Assembly (NCBI GenBank): GCA_030272585.1
Contig: BSYQ01000007.1
Location: forward strand, 4,034,001-4,098,000
Source: Bryopsis sp. KO-2023
Lineage: Eukaryota; Chlorophyta; Ulvophyceae; Bryopsidales; Bryopsidaceae
Length of the DNA: 64,000 nt
Direction: 5' to 3'
In this document: piece after piece, positions 29,201 through 37,466 of the stretch
Layout: each line of letters begins with the position of its first letter
How positions within the stretch are numbered: position 1 is the first letter of the stretch
Program-made: the position numbers and the translations under genes
The notes under the pieces: model-generated
Databases searched by the model: none
Told to the model about the DNA's origin: nothing
The model's input: only the letters and a program-made list of their open reading frames with translations

Positions 29201-30372
29201 ACAGAGCGGATATCCGGATGCATCTGATCATGCAGCAACTTCGGTACCTCCGTCTCTTGTGGTGTGTTGGTGCCCGCTGAAGTTTGAAGGCTATCAACGG
29301 TTACCCCTTCATACGGATATTGCATCAAGTGATTGCTATCCGTGGGGTCAGATTCACGCACCACCACCAAGTAAGCCAAACTATCTGTGGCTTCAGTTTG
29401 CTTCTTGATGTAGCGGAATATCTTCTTGTGGGTGATGAGAGGTGTGGTTTCATTCGCAAGTTGAAGATAATCAGTCGGTCTTTCCTTTACCGGTACTGTT
29501 ATCCAACCTTGACCTTGGCGAATGTTGATAGTTCCCTGTGCAAAGTTTATGGACGGGTTATTGGCGATGAGCCACGGTAACCCTAACACGATGTCATATG
29601 TGAGATGAGGAAAAACATCCGCAGAAAACTGGGTTTTGTATCCGCCCAACTGCATATTGATGTTTCCGCATCGTTTGTCCACATTGCAAACAGACCCGTT
29701 GGCTAATGACACGGTCTTATTACACGAGGAGAACTCTAACCCCAAACGATCCACAAGTTTCTGCGCTACATAATTTTCCGTAGCTCCACAGTCCAAATAA
29801 GCGGAGATTGAAACTCCCCCTATCCGCCCCTTAAGCTCATATCCCATGAACTTAAGGTGGTGATTATTTACCAGCGGGTTAAAACTGTCTTGAAGGTAAT
29901 CCCCACCTTCAACCCCTGGTTGTTTCTTTCTGTCCGATGCCCCCCTTGCATCGGCGTCAGACGGAACCCTTGGGCTGGTCCGGTCTAAACTTTTTACACT
30001 TCCTTCCGAAGCCTGTTTCTCTCCACAAGGCGGGATAGATTCCAGGTTGCTATCTCCGGAGGAACTTCCAGAGTCTTCATGTACTGAACCAACACTTTCC
30101 GCCAACTCTCTGCCGGAAGTGCTTAGGATGACCGTACTTGAATCATCCATCCGCTCTTTGTCACCAAGTTTTGTACTCATCAGCGGATTTTCAGCCCTCT
30201 GGGCGGGATTTCTTTTTGACTCTTTCTCGGTCTTTTTATTCCCCTCTCGTTCTCTTGCTCGTGACTCCCGGAGCTTCTGACGTCTGCGATGTCTATATCT
30301 TCGGCGTCTGGCTCTTTTTCTTCTGGCCGCATGGAGTGAAGTCTCCTCTATGCGGCGTGATCTTTTAGCCAT
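26263..30372 (-). CDS. Element D pol: protease, RT, RNase H, integrase, chromodomain
   Basis: 1369 residues. The ATG (30372) lies inside the end of gag (25-nt overlap, -1 frame) in a strong context (AAAAATGG). Very basic N terminus (RRKRARRRRYRHRRR). Protease AYLDCGATENYV (~residue 194), a DCG in place of DTG/DSG. RT: MCVDYRWINHYTIKNRYPLP, RSGYWQFPV, FGMSNCPAQF, catalytic FIDD. RNase H: VITDASGTAYGAVL, YLEGAPGEVTVMTDHQP, NVLADALSR. Integrase: H...H...CPVCQRTK and D,D,E (TTDLVTDLP, IISDRDPRF, TDGQSEVT). GPF region, then a chromodomain (YEVERILRDRG...WKGYDLMEATWEPEAHL) near 26350-26510. All catalytic acids present. Confidence 0.96.
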   Translation of the reverse strand: MAKRSRRIEETSLHAARRKRARRRRYRHRRRQKLRESRAREREGNKKTEKESKRNPAQRAENPLMSTKLGDKERMDDSSTVILSTSGRELAESVGSVHEDSGSSSGDSNLESIPPCGEKQASEGSVKSLDRTSPRVPSDADARGASDRKKQPGVEGGDYLQDSFNPLVNNHHLKFMGYELKGRIGGVSISAYLDCGATENYVAQKLVDRLGLEFSSCNKTVSLANGSVCNVDKRCGNINMQLGGYKTQFSADVFPHLTYDIVLGLPWLIANNPSINFAQGTINIRQGQGWITVPVKERPTDYLQLANETTPLITHKKIFRYIKKQTEATDSLAYLVVVRESDPTDSNHLMQYPYEGVTVDSLQTSAGTNTPQETEVPKLLHDQMHPDIRSVVEEYSHIFPKDLPPGIPPVRKGHEFKIDLEDESMSPIHRPLYKLSPAELDEVRTQVDYLLEQRKIRPSESPWGAPILFVPKKDGGLRMCVDYRWINHYTIKNRYPLPLPEELMDRLAKAKIYTKIDLRSGYWQFPVRPKDTPKTAFRTRYGHFEFLVCPFGMSNCPAQFQTMVQDLLGEFLDHFVVVFIDDILVFSNSVEEHVDHLKQVFERLHKHKLYAKASKCEVGVSETDYLGYHLSGKGLQPMSDKVRAIQEWKELSSVGDVRSFLGMVSYYRKFIPEFARIAGPLHDLIKKNHVWTWGPIQREAFSKLKQKITRTPILLLPDPLLRYTVITDASGTAYGAVLCQDHGKGLQPIAYLSRRLKPAETRYSAYERELGAVAYALSQWRHYLEGAPGEVTVMTDHQPITHFMTQAKMSRTQSRWYTSGYFDSIDPKIVYVPGKANVLADALSRSLPDSQDQIHALSAWVVDEADAWKTAIAADQKLQAEVTKIQAGKPTKLSFEDGWLYYQATPTSDKVLVVPNGYRKKVMGEFHDVPSAGHAGAARTSDVLQRYYWWKGVGKDVQAYVRTCPVCQRTKADTTKQKGLLHPLPIPTTKWEQITTDLVTDLPKSRGFTAIAVFVDRLTKYVRFAPCTKEITAPEYAKLFVDKIYKHYGLPKVIISDRDPRFTSSFWRSLFSLLGTQLRMSTAYHPQTDGQSEVTIRVLEDFLRPYVERYPDRWVDFLATAEFAANNSRNVSTGYAPAHLLYGQHMGQITVQKKLTAKEESEMATEMVKRMDEQLQQAKQQYATAQERMCVQANKRRREVIFKEGDEVLVRSTFIPLQSLQKIPPKIRRRFVGPFKVDKAISTVAYRLQLPPHWTIHSTFHVSKLKAYNRLSKDDEREVEPPEGELVDGAIEYEVERILRDRGTPNRREYLILWKGYDLMEATWEPEAHLANASDILAEYLRNRTRLPTKEEIRSKREERRTRRRKQPL

Positions 30373-33314
30373 TTTTGAAAAGTTGGGCCTTTAGGACATT
30401 TTCCAAAGCCATGACCCACTTCACCGCAGATGTAACATGCGCCTCCGCCTCTAGCTCCGCCTTGTTGCTGCCTTCCGCCACCACCTCGATTTCGTCCGCC
30501 ACCTCGTCTTCCGCCTCTTCCGCGGCCACGGCCGCCGCCACCTCTGTTGCCTCCTCCCATTTGCTGATTTTGATCTTGGGGTGGAGGTGGTGGTTGCGGT
30601 TGCTGACCTTGCATTTGCTGGTTCTGATCAGCTTTGGGCTTGTTTTTCCAATTCCAGTTCCATCGCCCTCGTCCGCGACCACGTCCGCGGTTGTTTTGAG
30701 ATTGGCTACCCAACGAATCGATTCTTTCGGCAGTGACTATCGCCGCTTCCACTCCTTCTGTCACCATTGTAACAACTTGATGTCGGATCTGGGGCCGTAG
30801 TCCGTCAACAAACGTCAAGTACTGCTCCTCCTCCGTCATATTCGGAATTCTGAGTATGAGATCCCGAAATGCGTTAATGTAGGAACGAACAGTCCCTGTT
30901 TGTTGAAGTTTCCGCAGCTTCCTACGCGAAACATCGGACATTCTTGTAGGTTCAAAAGCAATAGCTAACTCTTCCACAAGTTGTACCCAGTCCTGGAACA
31001 TCGGACGAACTCCTTCCCGAATCCGCATCTCTTGCATATTCCGCCATGTGGCGGCTGAACCAGAGAGATTTGTGCGGAATACTTTAAGCCAAACAGACTC
31101 ATCCAAATCATAAACTTTACAGAAGTTGGTGAGTTCTGCCTGCCAATCCCGAATCCAGCGATCTCCAGCGCCAGTATACGGTTTCGGCATCGGGAATTTG
31201 ACCGCATTGGGAATGTGAAGCAAACGATTTTCTGGACGTGCATAGCCCATAAAATCTGGGACCCCACCTGGGGGACCAGGAGGTCCGCCTCCTCCGCCAC
31301 CTCCACCACCACCATCTCCAGGACCGCCTCCTGGGTTCCTAGATGGTCCTTCTCCTCCTCCACCAATATGTGGTCCAGGTGCAGACCCACGGCCACTTCT
31401 GTCCGATGGGCCTCCGCCACTTCCATCACCGGAACCATCATCATCTCCACCTCCGCCTCCTCCGCCTCCTCCGCCTGCGCGTTGAGGAATACGCGGATAG
31501 GATCCCCATCCAACATAGGGGTTTCCGGATGATGGAGCTCCGTATACATTCACGGAGTGACCTAAGATAGAAGGCCGAATGTATGATGCTCCCATGGCAT
31601 AATAGCCGGGTGGTGAAATCATTGATGGATGTGATAACACTGGCTGAGAAACTGGTGGTGGCATGGGTAATGTTCTAGGTGGCTCGGGTGACGTGGTTGT
31701 TGGAGTTGTCAGCGGAACAGTTTGTACCACGGGAGAAGCCTGCGTACGCTGTGGCGGTTGTACTGGCTGTAATACCGCTGGTGGTCTTGTATTTGGTGTT
31801 TGTCCAAACACAGCGCTAGGCCTCACGATCGGCCTAGGTACATTTCCCTGTCCGCTGATTGCACTGCCTCGCCCCACTCCAGGAATAATGACTGGGGGTG
31901 ATGCAGGTCGGGTAATCGGTCTATTTGCCCGCGGGAATACTGGTGGTATTGGCGGGAAACCTACCGAATCCGGGGCAAAGCCGGATGAGGTTTGGGGCGG
32001 TTGACCGAATGGAACTTGTACTTCGGCCAAGCTTGGTGGTTGTGCCACCGTTCTGGTTCCCGCTCCCGCCATAGCAGCCACAAGAGGTGTTTGTTGAGCA
32101 GCGGATGCCATTTGTGTGGCAACTGCTGCAGCATCTTTCTTCCGCCAAAACTCAAAATTCGACGTGAACTTTGTGTCCGCTACATCCTCAAACACCTTCT
32201 TTAGCTCTTGCGCTGTTTCCGGATCTTGTAGCATTTCTTGTAGCATTTCCCGCGGCTCTCTGCTCCTTGTTGAGCTTCTCGATCTGCTTCTCCTTGAAGA
32301 CCGACTTTGACTTCTTTTCAACTCCTCCATTTCCGCTTGTAATCTAGCCGCCGCTTCTTTCGCAGCCGCTGCCTCCTTTAACAAATAGGCTACTTCCGCA
32401 TGATGCTGTATCTGAAAACTTTCCGCTTTTTCTTGCGTCTCTTTGAGATCATACTTAACACGAGCGATTTCCTTGAACTGTTTATCTTGACCCGCATCCA
32501 TTTCTGCCTGGGTCTCTCTCAGTTCTTGTTGAACCGTATCCAACCCCCAAAGGGCGTCGTTATATTGCCGGTCATACTCTTCTTCGAGTTTCTTCCTTTT
32601 TTCGTCCGTGTCAGCCACTTGTTCAGCCAATATCCGCTGAGCCTCTTTGGCTTCGTCCACCTCTTTCTGGGCGACATCACGGATATTCGCCAAGCCAGCT
32701 TCCATTTGGCTGAGCCTCCCCTTGGCTGCAGCATCCAGATCTTGTATCCGCTCATCCAACCTCTCACTGAGCTGTCCTTCGATCTGGTGATGGCGGGACT
32801 GTAGAGTAGAGTCCAACACATCATGTACTTGGGAAGCCATGCTTGAACAAGCTCCCTCCATCCGACTATCAAGGTGCTCGGCGACCTGGGCTGTCCGCTG
32901 GGCAGCCTCCTCGGACAATTGGCTGTATAACCGCTCTTGCGATTCATGGAGGTCGCGCTCCTGCAGGCCATCGTTGTGCACGTGCAGGGTCTGGTTATGC
33001 ACGTTTACTTGGCTCTGTTGCAGGTGCTGCGTTTGTTGATTGATGAAGACTCCTGGCTCTTCTTCCATCTCCTCATCAAACTCCGGGCCAATGTCCGCTT
33101 CCTCATCGCCTGCTTCCTCCACCATGTCCGGGTGCGCGGGGACACCGTATGCCTGTAAAGGCTGGTCCATTTCTGCCTGTATCGGCAGTCCGACAGCAGG
33201 TAATTCCTGGGCGACGATCAGCGGATATAGCGGCGGGCCATCTGGGGCGTCGCGCTCTTGCTGATTGTCTTCGATACCGTATTCCAGGTATAGCTGCTCG
33301 TCGTGTCCGCTCAT
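30348..33314 (-). CDS. Element D Gag
   Basis: 988 residues. The N terminus is acidic, with QSQVNVHNQTLHVHN, a counterpart of VQNIHNVQQ in E and VQNVHHVEV in B. Then about 300 residues of coiled coil, an SR-rich patch (RSQSRSSRRSRSRSS), a long Pro/Gly/Gln linker, and the capsid (MPKPYTGAGDRWIRDWQ..., TNLSGSAATWRNM, LRKLQQTGTVRSYINAFRDL; ~30700-31200). After an RG-rich block comes one knuckle, CYICGEVGHGFGKC (~30400-30440). Far longer than the usual 300-450 residues because of the N-terminal coiled coil and linker. Gag forms the particle and binds element RNA. Confidence 0.93.
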   Translation of the reverse strand: MSGHDEQLYLEYGIEDNQQERDAPDGPPLYPLIVAQELPAVGLPIQAEMDQPLQAYGVPAHPDMVEEAGDEEADIGPEFDEEMEEEPGVFINQQTQHLQQSQVNVHNQTLHVHNDGLQERDLHESQERLYSQLSEEAAQRTAQVAEHLDSRMEGACSSMASQVHDVLDSTLQSRHHQIEGQLSERLDERIQDLDAAAKGRLSQMEAGLANIRDVAQKEVDEAKEAQRILAEQVADTDEKRKKLEEEYDRQYNDALWGLDTVQQELRETQAEMDAGQDKQFKEIARVKYDLKETQEKAESFQIQHHAEVAYLLKEAAAAKEAAARLQAEMEELKRSQSRSSRRSRSRSSTRSREPREMLQEMLQDPETAQELKKVFEDVADTKFTSNFEFWRKKDAAAVATQMASAAQQTPLVAAMAGAGTRTVAQPPSLAEVQVPFGQPPQTSSGFAPDSVGFPPIPPVFPRANRPITRPASPPVIIPGVGRGSAISGQGNVPRPIVRPSAVFGQTPNTRPPAVLQPVQPPQRTQASPVVQTVPLTTPTTTSPEPPRTLPMPPPVSQPVLSHPSMISPPGYYAMGASYIRPSILGHSVNVYGAPSSGNPYVGWGSYPRIPQRAGGGGGGGGGGDDDGSGDGSGGGPSDRSGRGSAPGPHIGGGGEGPSRNPGGGPGDGGGGGGGGGGPPGPPGGVPDFMGYARPENRLLHIPNAVKFPMPKPYTGAGDRWIRDWQAELTNFCKVYDLDESVWLKVFRTNLSGSAATWRNMQEMRIREGVRPMFQDWVQLVEELAIAFEPTRMSDVSRRKLRKLQQTGTVRSYINAFRDLILRIPNMTEEEQYLTFVDGLRPQIRHQVVTMVTEGVEAAIVTAERIDSLGSQSQNNRGRGRGRGRWNWNWKNKPKADQNQQMQGQQPQPPPPPQDQNQQMGGGNRGGGGRGRGRGGRRGGGRNRGGGGRQQQGGARGGGACYICGEVGHGFGKCPKGPTFQKWLKDHAA

Positions 33315-33802
33315 GGTGGATGTCTTGATTCGTCGGCGGTAGAATCACGTGTCCGTTTGGTGGATTCCGTTGGCGGGTAATCCACGTGACTAATTGGTCA
33401 CTCTTTGTCAGCGGTTTCTGGCAGCGGTTTCTGGCACGTAATTTCTGGCGGGAACGTATTCGTCCGCAGAAACGTCCGCTGGCAGACTCGTTTTGTCCGC
33501 TCTGCGGTAACCGCGTGCAGTGTCGACAACTCTCCGACAAACGGAAGTACTACTACGCCGTGCTGTGGTCGTAGCGTCCAAGGATCTATAGATCCTGTGA
33601 TCTTGAGAGGGATGATCGAGCGCAGCAACGTGCGTTCTCTTTCGTCCAGCGTTTGGTTGGTGCGCAGCAACACGAAGTAGGTTCCAGACACGAGGGGAAA
33701 CCTTCTTCGACCTAGCCGACCCTGATCTTTTGCACCTCGACTGCAAAATCTCCTGTCGATCTCTTCCACTAAGTAGACTCGACTTGCAGGAAGGGTGCTT
33801 CG
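33315..33802 (-). other. Element D leader
   Basis: 488 bp between primer site and gag. A 123-residue minus-strand ORF (33398-33769, MEEIDRRFCSRGAKDQG...) starts 34 nt after the primer site. It matches nothing I know and may be chance; it is in the same position as the small ORF before B gag but not clearly similar. Confidence 0.35.
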
Positions 33803-33814
33803 GCTCCGAAACCA
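33803..33814 (-). promoter_or_regulatory. Element D primer-binding site
   Basis: Minus-strand TGGTTTCGGAGC, two bases inside the 5' LTR. Confidence 0.85.
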
Positions 33815-33816
33815 GT

Positions 33817-33990
33817 TGTTAGGTCCCTGTAGGTTTTAGTGAGTCGTTGCTGAAGTTGAGACTGGGGTCACACACTTTCACAAACCAGAGAATTAATTTT
33901 ACAAGTGTTCTCTCTGAACTTAACCCCCTAGAACCCGTACTAACCCGTACTACACACTCGTACTGCAAAATGAGTGCGATCAACGTATCA
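33817..33990 (-). mobile_element. Element D 5' LTR (174 bp)
   Basis: Appears identical to 23746-23919; flanked outward by agtcc (33991-33995). Confidence 0.95.
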
Positions 33991-36900
33991 AGTCCTGTGC
34001 CATCCGTGCTACCATTGTCTTAACTGCTTCCACTTGAAATTGCGTTGCCGTCCCACCAATGTTTGGTGTTTCTGGATGGTACCCATACATCAAATATGCA
34101 GGTGCGAACCCTGTACTCGCATTCACTGCATTGTTTGCTGCAAACTCTGCTGTAGGTAAATACTCAACCCACTTATGGGGATACCTCTCAGCATATGGCC
34201 TTAAGAAATTTTCCAGAGTACGTATGGTAACCTCACTCTGCCCATCCGTCTGAGGGTGGTAAGCTGTACTCATACGAATCTCTGTACCCAGAGCTTTAAA
34301 AAGCGTCTGCCAGAACTTGCTGGTAAAGCGAGGGTCTCTATCAGACACAATCACTTTAGGTAGGCCATGGTTGCGGTAAACATGTTCGATAAAAAGTTGG
34401 GCGTATCCTGCAGCGGTAATCTCTTTAGTACATGGGGCGAAATGCACAAACTTGGTAAGTCTATCGACAAAGACAGCTACAGCACTAAACCCATTGGATG
34501 CTGGTAGATCTGTCACCAAGTCAGTGGTAATCTGCTCCCACTTCCGCTCAGGTATTGGCAGGGGTTGAAGTAAGCCCATAGGCTTCTGTGTGTCAGCCTT
34601 TATTTGTTGGCACACAGGGCATTCGCGCACAAATGCCTTCAACTCATTCATCCACCCCTTCCACCAATATCGCCGCGCGAGGATTTCTCCTGTTCGCGCT
34701 GGTCCTGTATGGCCTGCTGAAGGTGTCTCATGGCACTCCTTCATGATCTTATTGCGCTGGCCTTTAGGAACCACCACTTTCTCGACTAATCCTCTCTTTG
34801 GGACCGTCCAGAGTATTCCCTCTCTGAGGAAATATCCCTCAACTTCCTCGCCACTCTCAAGCTTCCGCAATATCTTCACCAAGGAGTTATCAGCTTGGAG
34901 GGCTTGTTTCCACTCGTCTTGGCTTGCTTGATGCACGTGCCAAGTGGAAATGTTCATCGCAGTTTCCACGGGCTTAGGAACACTGCGGGAGAGAGCATCT
35001 GCTAACACATTAGCCTTGCCTTTGATATAGGAGATCTTGGGGTTGATCGAAGTCAGGTACCCCGCCTCAAGCCATCTTGCTTGGGTTCTAGAAAGGTTCC
35101 TCTGCGACAGAATATGCGTCAGAGGTTGGTGGTCAGTGAACACTGTTACTCCACCCGCACAACCTTCTAGATAATGTCTCCACTGCACCATCGCATAACA
35201 TATTGCACACAACTCTTTGTCGTATGGTGCATAGTTAAGCTCGGCAGGCTTGAATCTACGTGAGAGGTAAGCTATTGGCTGTAGCCCCTCTCCGTGATCC
35301 TGTGTTAACACGGCACCGATGGCCTCATTCGACGCATCAGTGATCACAGTGTAAGGCAGTGACGCATCTGGAAAAATAAGGACGGGAGCTTGACTTAAAC
35401 GCTTTTTCAGTTCATTGAATGCGCCACGCTCAACCTGTCCCCATCTCCAGGGATGGTCTTTTTTCACTAAGTCATGGAGTGGTCCAGCAACATGTGCAAA
35501 CTGGGGAATGAATTTCCTGTAGTATGAAACCATTCCAAGGAAACTACGTACATCACTAACACTCTGTAGTTCCTTCCACTCCTTCACTGCCTTCACTTTT
35601 TGTTCCTGTGGTTTTAACCCACTTCCGCTAATGCGGTAGCCAAGATAGTCTACTGTTGCGACAGCCAGCTCACTTTTACTTGCCTTAGCAAAAAGCTGAT
35701 ATTCTGCTAGTCGCGACAGGACTTTCTCTAAGTGTTCGGCATGCTGTTCCATGTTTTCAGAGAAGATGAGTATGTCATCGATAAAGACAACAACAAAATC
35801 ATCTAAAAACTCTGTGAGTAGGTCTTGCACTAGAGTTTGGAATTGCGCTGGGCAATTGGTTAGCCCAAAAGGCGCTACCAAAAACTCAAAGTGACCGTAT
35901 CTCGTGCGGAACGCTGTTTTATCTGTATCAGATGGCCTTACTGGAAATTGCCAGTAGCCTGATCGCAGATCTAACTTTGAGAACACTTTGGCTTTGAACA
36001 CTCTATCCATCAATTCTTCTGGCAGGGGTAAAGGATACCGGTTTTTCACCGTCACCTTATTGATCCACCTGTAATCCACACACATCCTTAAGCCTCCATC
36101 CTTTTTCGGTACAAACAGGATTGGCGCGCCCCAAGGGGACTCGGATGGTTTGATTTTCTTCTGTTCCAGAAGGTAGTCCACTTGTGCTTTCACTTCATCC
36201 AGCTCTGCTGGTGAAAGCTTGTATATTGGACGATGGATAGGTGTTGGATCCTCCAGGTCTATCTTAAATTCATGACCTTTTCTCTTCGGAGGGATCCCTG
36301 GGGGTAAATCACGAGGGAACACACCACGGTGTGTTTCTACCACCTTTTTAATTTCAGCAGGGGTGTCTGAACGAATAAGTTTACCAATCTCATCCTCAGT
36401 GTTGAATGGCTGTGTTCGCTCTATTGCGTCAGGCAATTCATGTTGGCCTAAAGCTTTCTCTTCAGACTCTTGCACTACAACCATGAATGCTGTCTCTGTT
36501 TTGAGATGACGCATCATTCGTTTAGCTGAACACTCAGTCACTGGCACTTCTTGCAGTATCGACTGTACTTTTCGTTCAGGTTCAATACTCTCTTGGGTTG
36601 GATGACGCAACGGGAGATGAAACACTTGGCTGTTTTTGCAAACTGAAATCTCATTCTGCTGAAAGTCTATGCGGGGGTTTTCTTTCTGCAACCAAGGCAT
36701 GCCCAATATTAGGTCATAACCAAGGTCTGGGAACAGATCCGCTTTCATTTTGCACTTCAGCCCTCCTATCTTTACTCGGAGGTTGTTACAGCTGCCAGCC
36801 AGTTCTTTAATATCTCCGTTTGCCAACATTGCTCTCTTGGAGCTTGGTGTAATCGACAACCCGAGATCACGCGCTACCTTATCATTGATATAATTTGCGG

Positions 36901-37466
36901 TACTTCCACAATCAATGAATGCATAAAGGTCCGTGGTCTTGATCCGTGCTTTTACTTCGTACCCTCTCACAGGCACTTCTTGAATTTTTAACAGAGGGCA
37001 TGTGTCACCCTTGGTTGACGAAGTTGATCGAACTTCTGACACATTAACTCGCTCTGTGGTAGACCGCTGGGTTGTTTCTGACCCACTATCGTCTACGTCT
37101 GCAGGCAGGGACTCCTGTAGACTACTCTGCGACTCCAATGAGCCCACAGATTCACTAACAGAGGGAAGAGATGCAGATGACGCATGAGGCGCGTCCATCT
37201 CATCCGGTGTGCTTTCCTTCTGTTCATTTTTCCAATCGCAGTTGTCATGTGCCGATTGGGTAGATGTGGAGAGTGTCTCTGTTCTCTCTTCACGCGGTGT
37301 ACTAGTCCGCTCCTCAGGTTTTCCGCTGTGAGTACTTTTAACCTTTTTCGAGGCACCTACTTTTGATCTATGCTTCCTACGCCGCCTACGAACTCTGTTT
37401 CGCTTACGACGTTTGCGTCGGCCAGGCTCAGACGAAGCAGTTTCCTGCCTGGCGGTCAGTTTAACA
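33991..37466 (-). CDS. Element E pol, main part: protease, RT, RNase H, integrase
   Basis: The first ATG in frame is 37198 (1072 codons up to the D insertion), but the frame is open back to the end of gag and is in -1 relative to it, after a run of eight A at 37467-37474. The extra N-terminal part is very basic (RRKRRKRNRVRRRRRK), like the D pol N terminus, which supports expression by frameshift. Protease: AFIDCGSTANYI (36902-36913 for DCGS). [36 protein letters not shown]. RNase H: VITDASNEAIGAVL, TDHQPL. Integrase finger CPVCQQIK and D,D,E (TTDLVTDLP, IVSDRDPRF, TDGQSEVT). D interrupts at M-A-Q-D-L; the C-terminal part is at 23208-23745. Confidence 0.94.

Larger units (their letters stand above)
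23746..33990 (-). mobile_element. Element D: apparently complete gag-pol-ORF3 chromovirus
   Basis: 10,245 bp on the minus strand. The two 174-bp LTRs look identical, the TSD agtcc is perfect, and gag, pol and ORF3 are all open. It is the youngest insertion in the E branch and the best candidate here for a functional element. A second copy (D2) starts at 51793. Confidence 0.96.
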
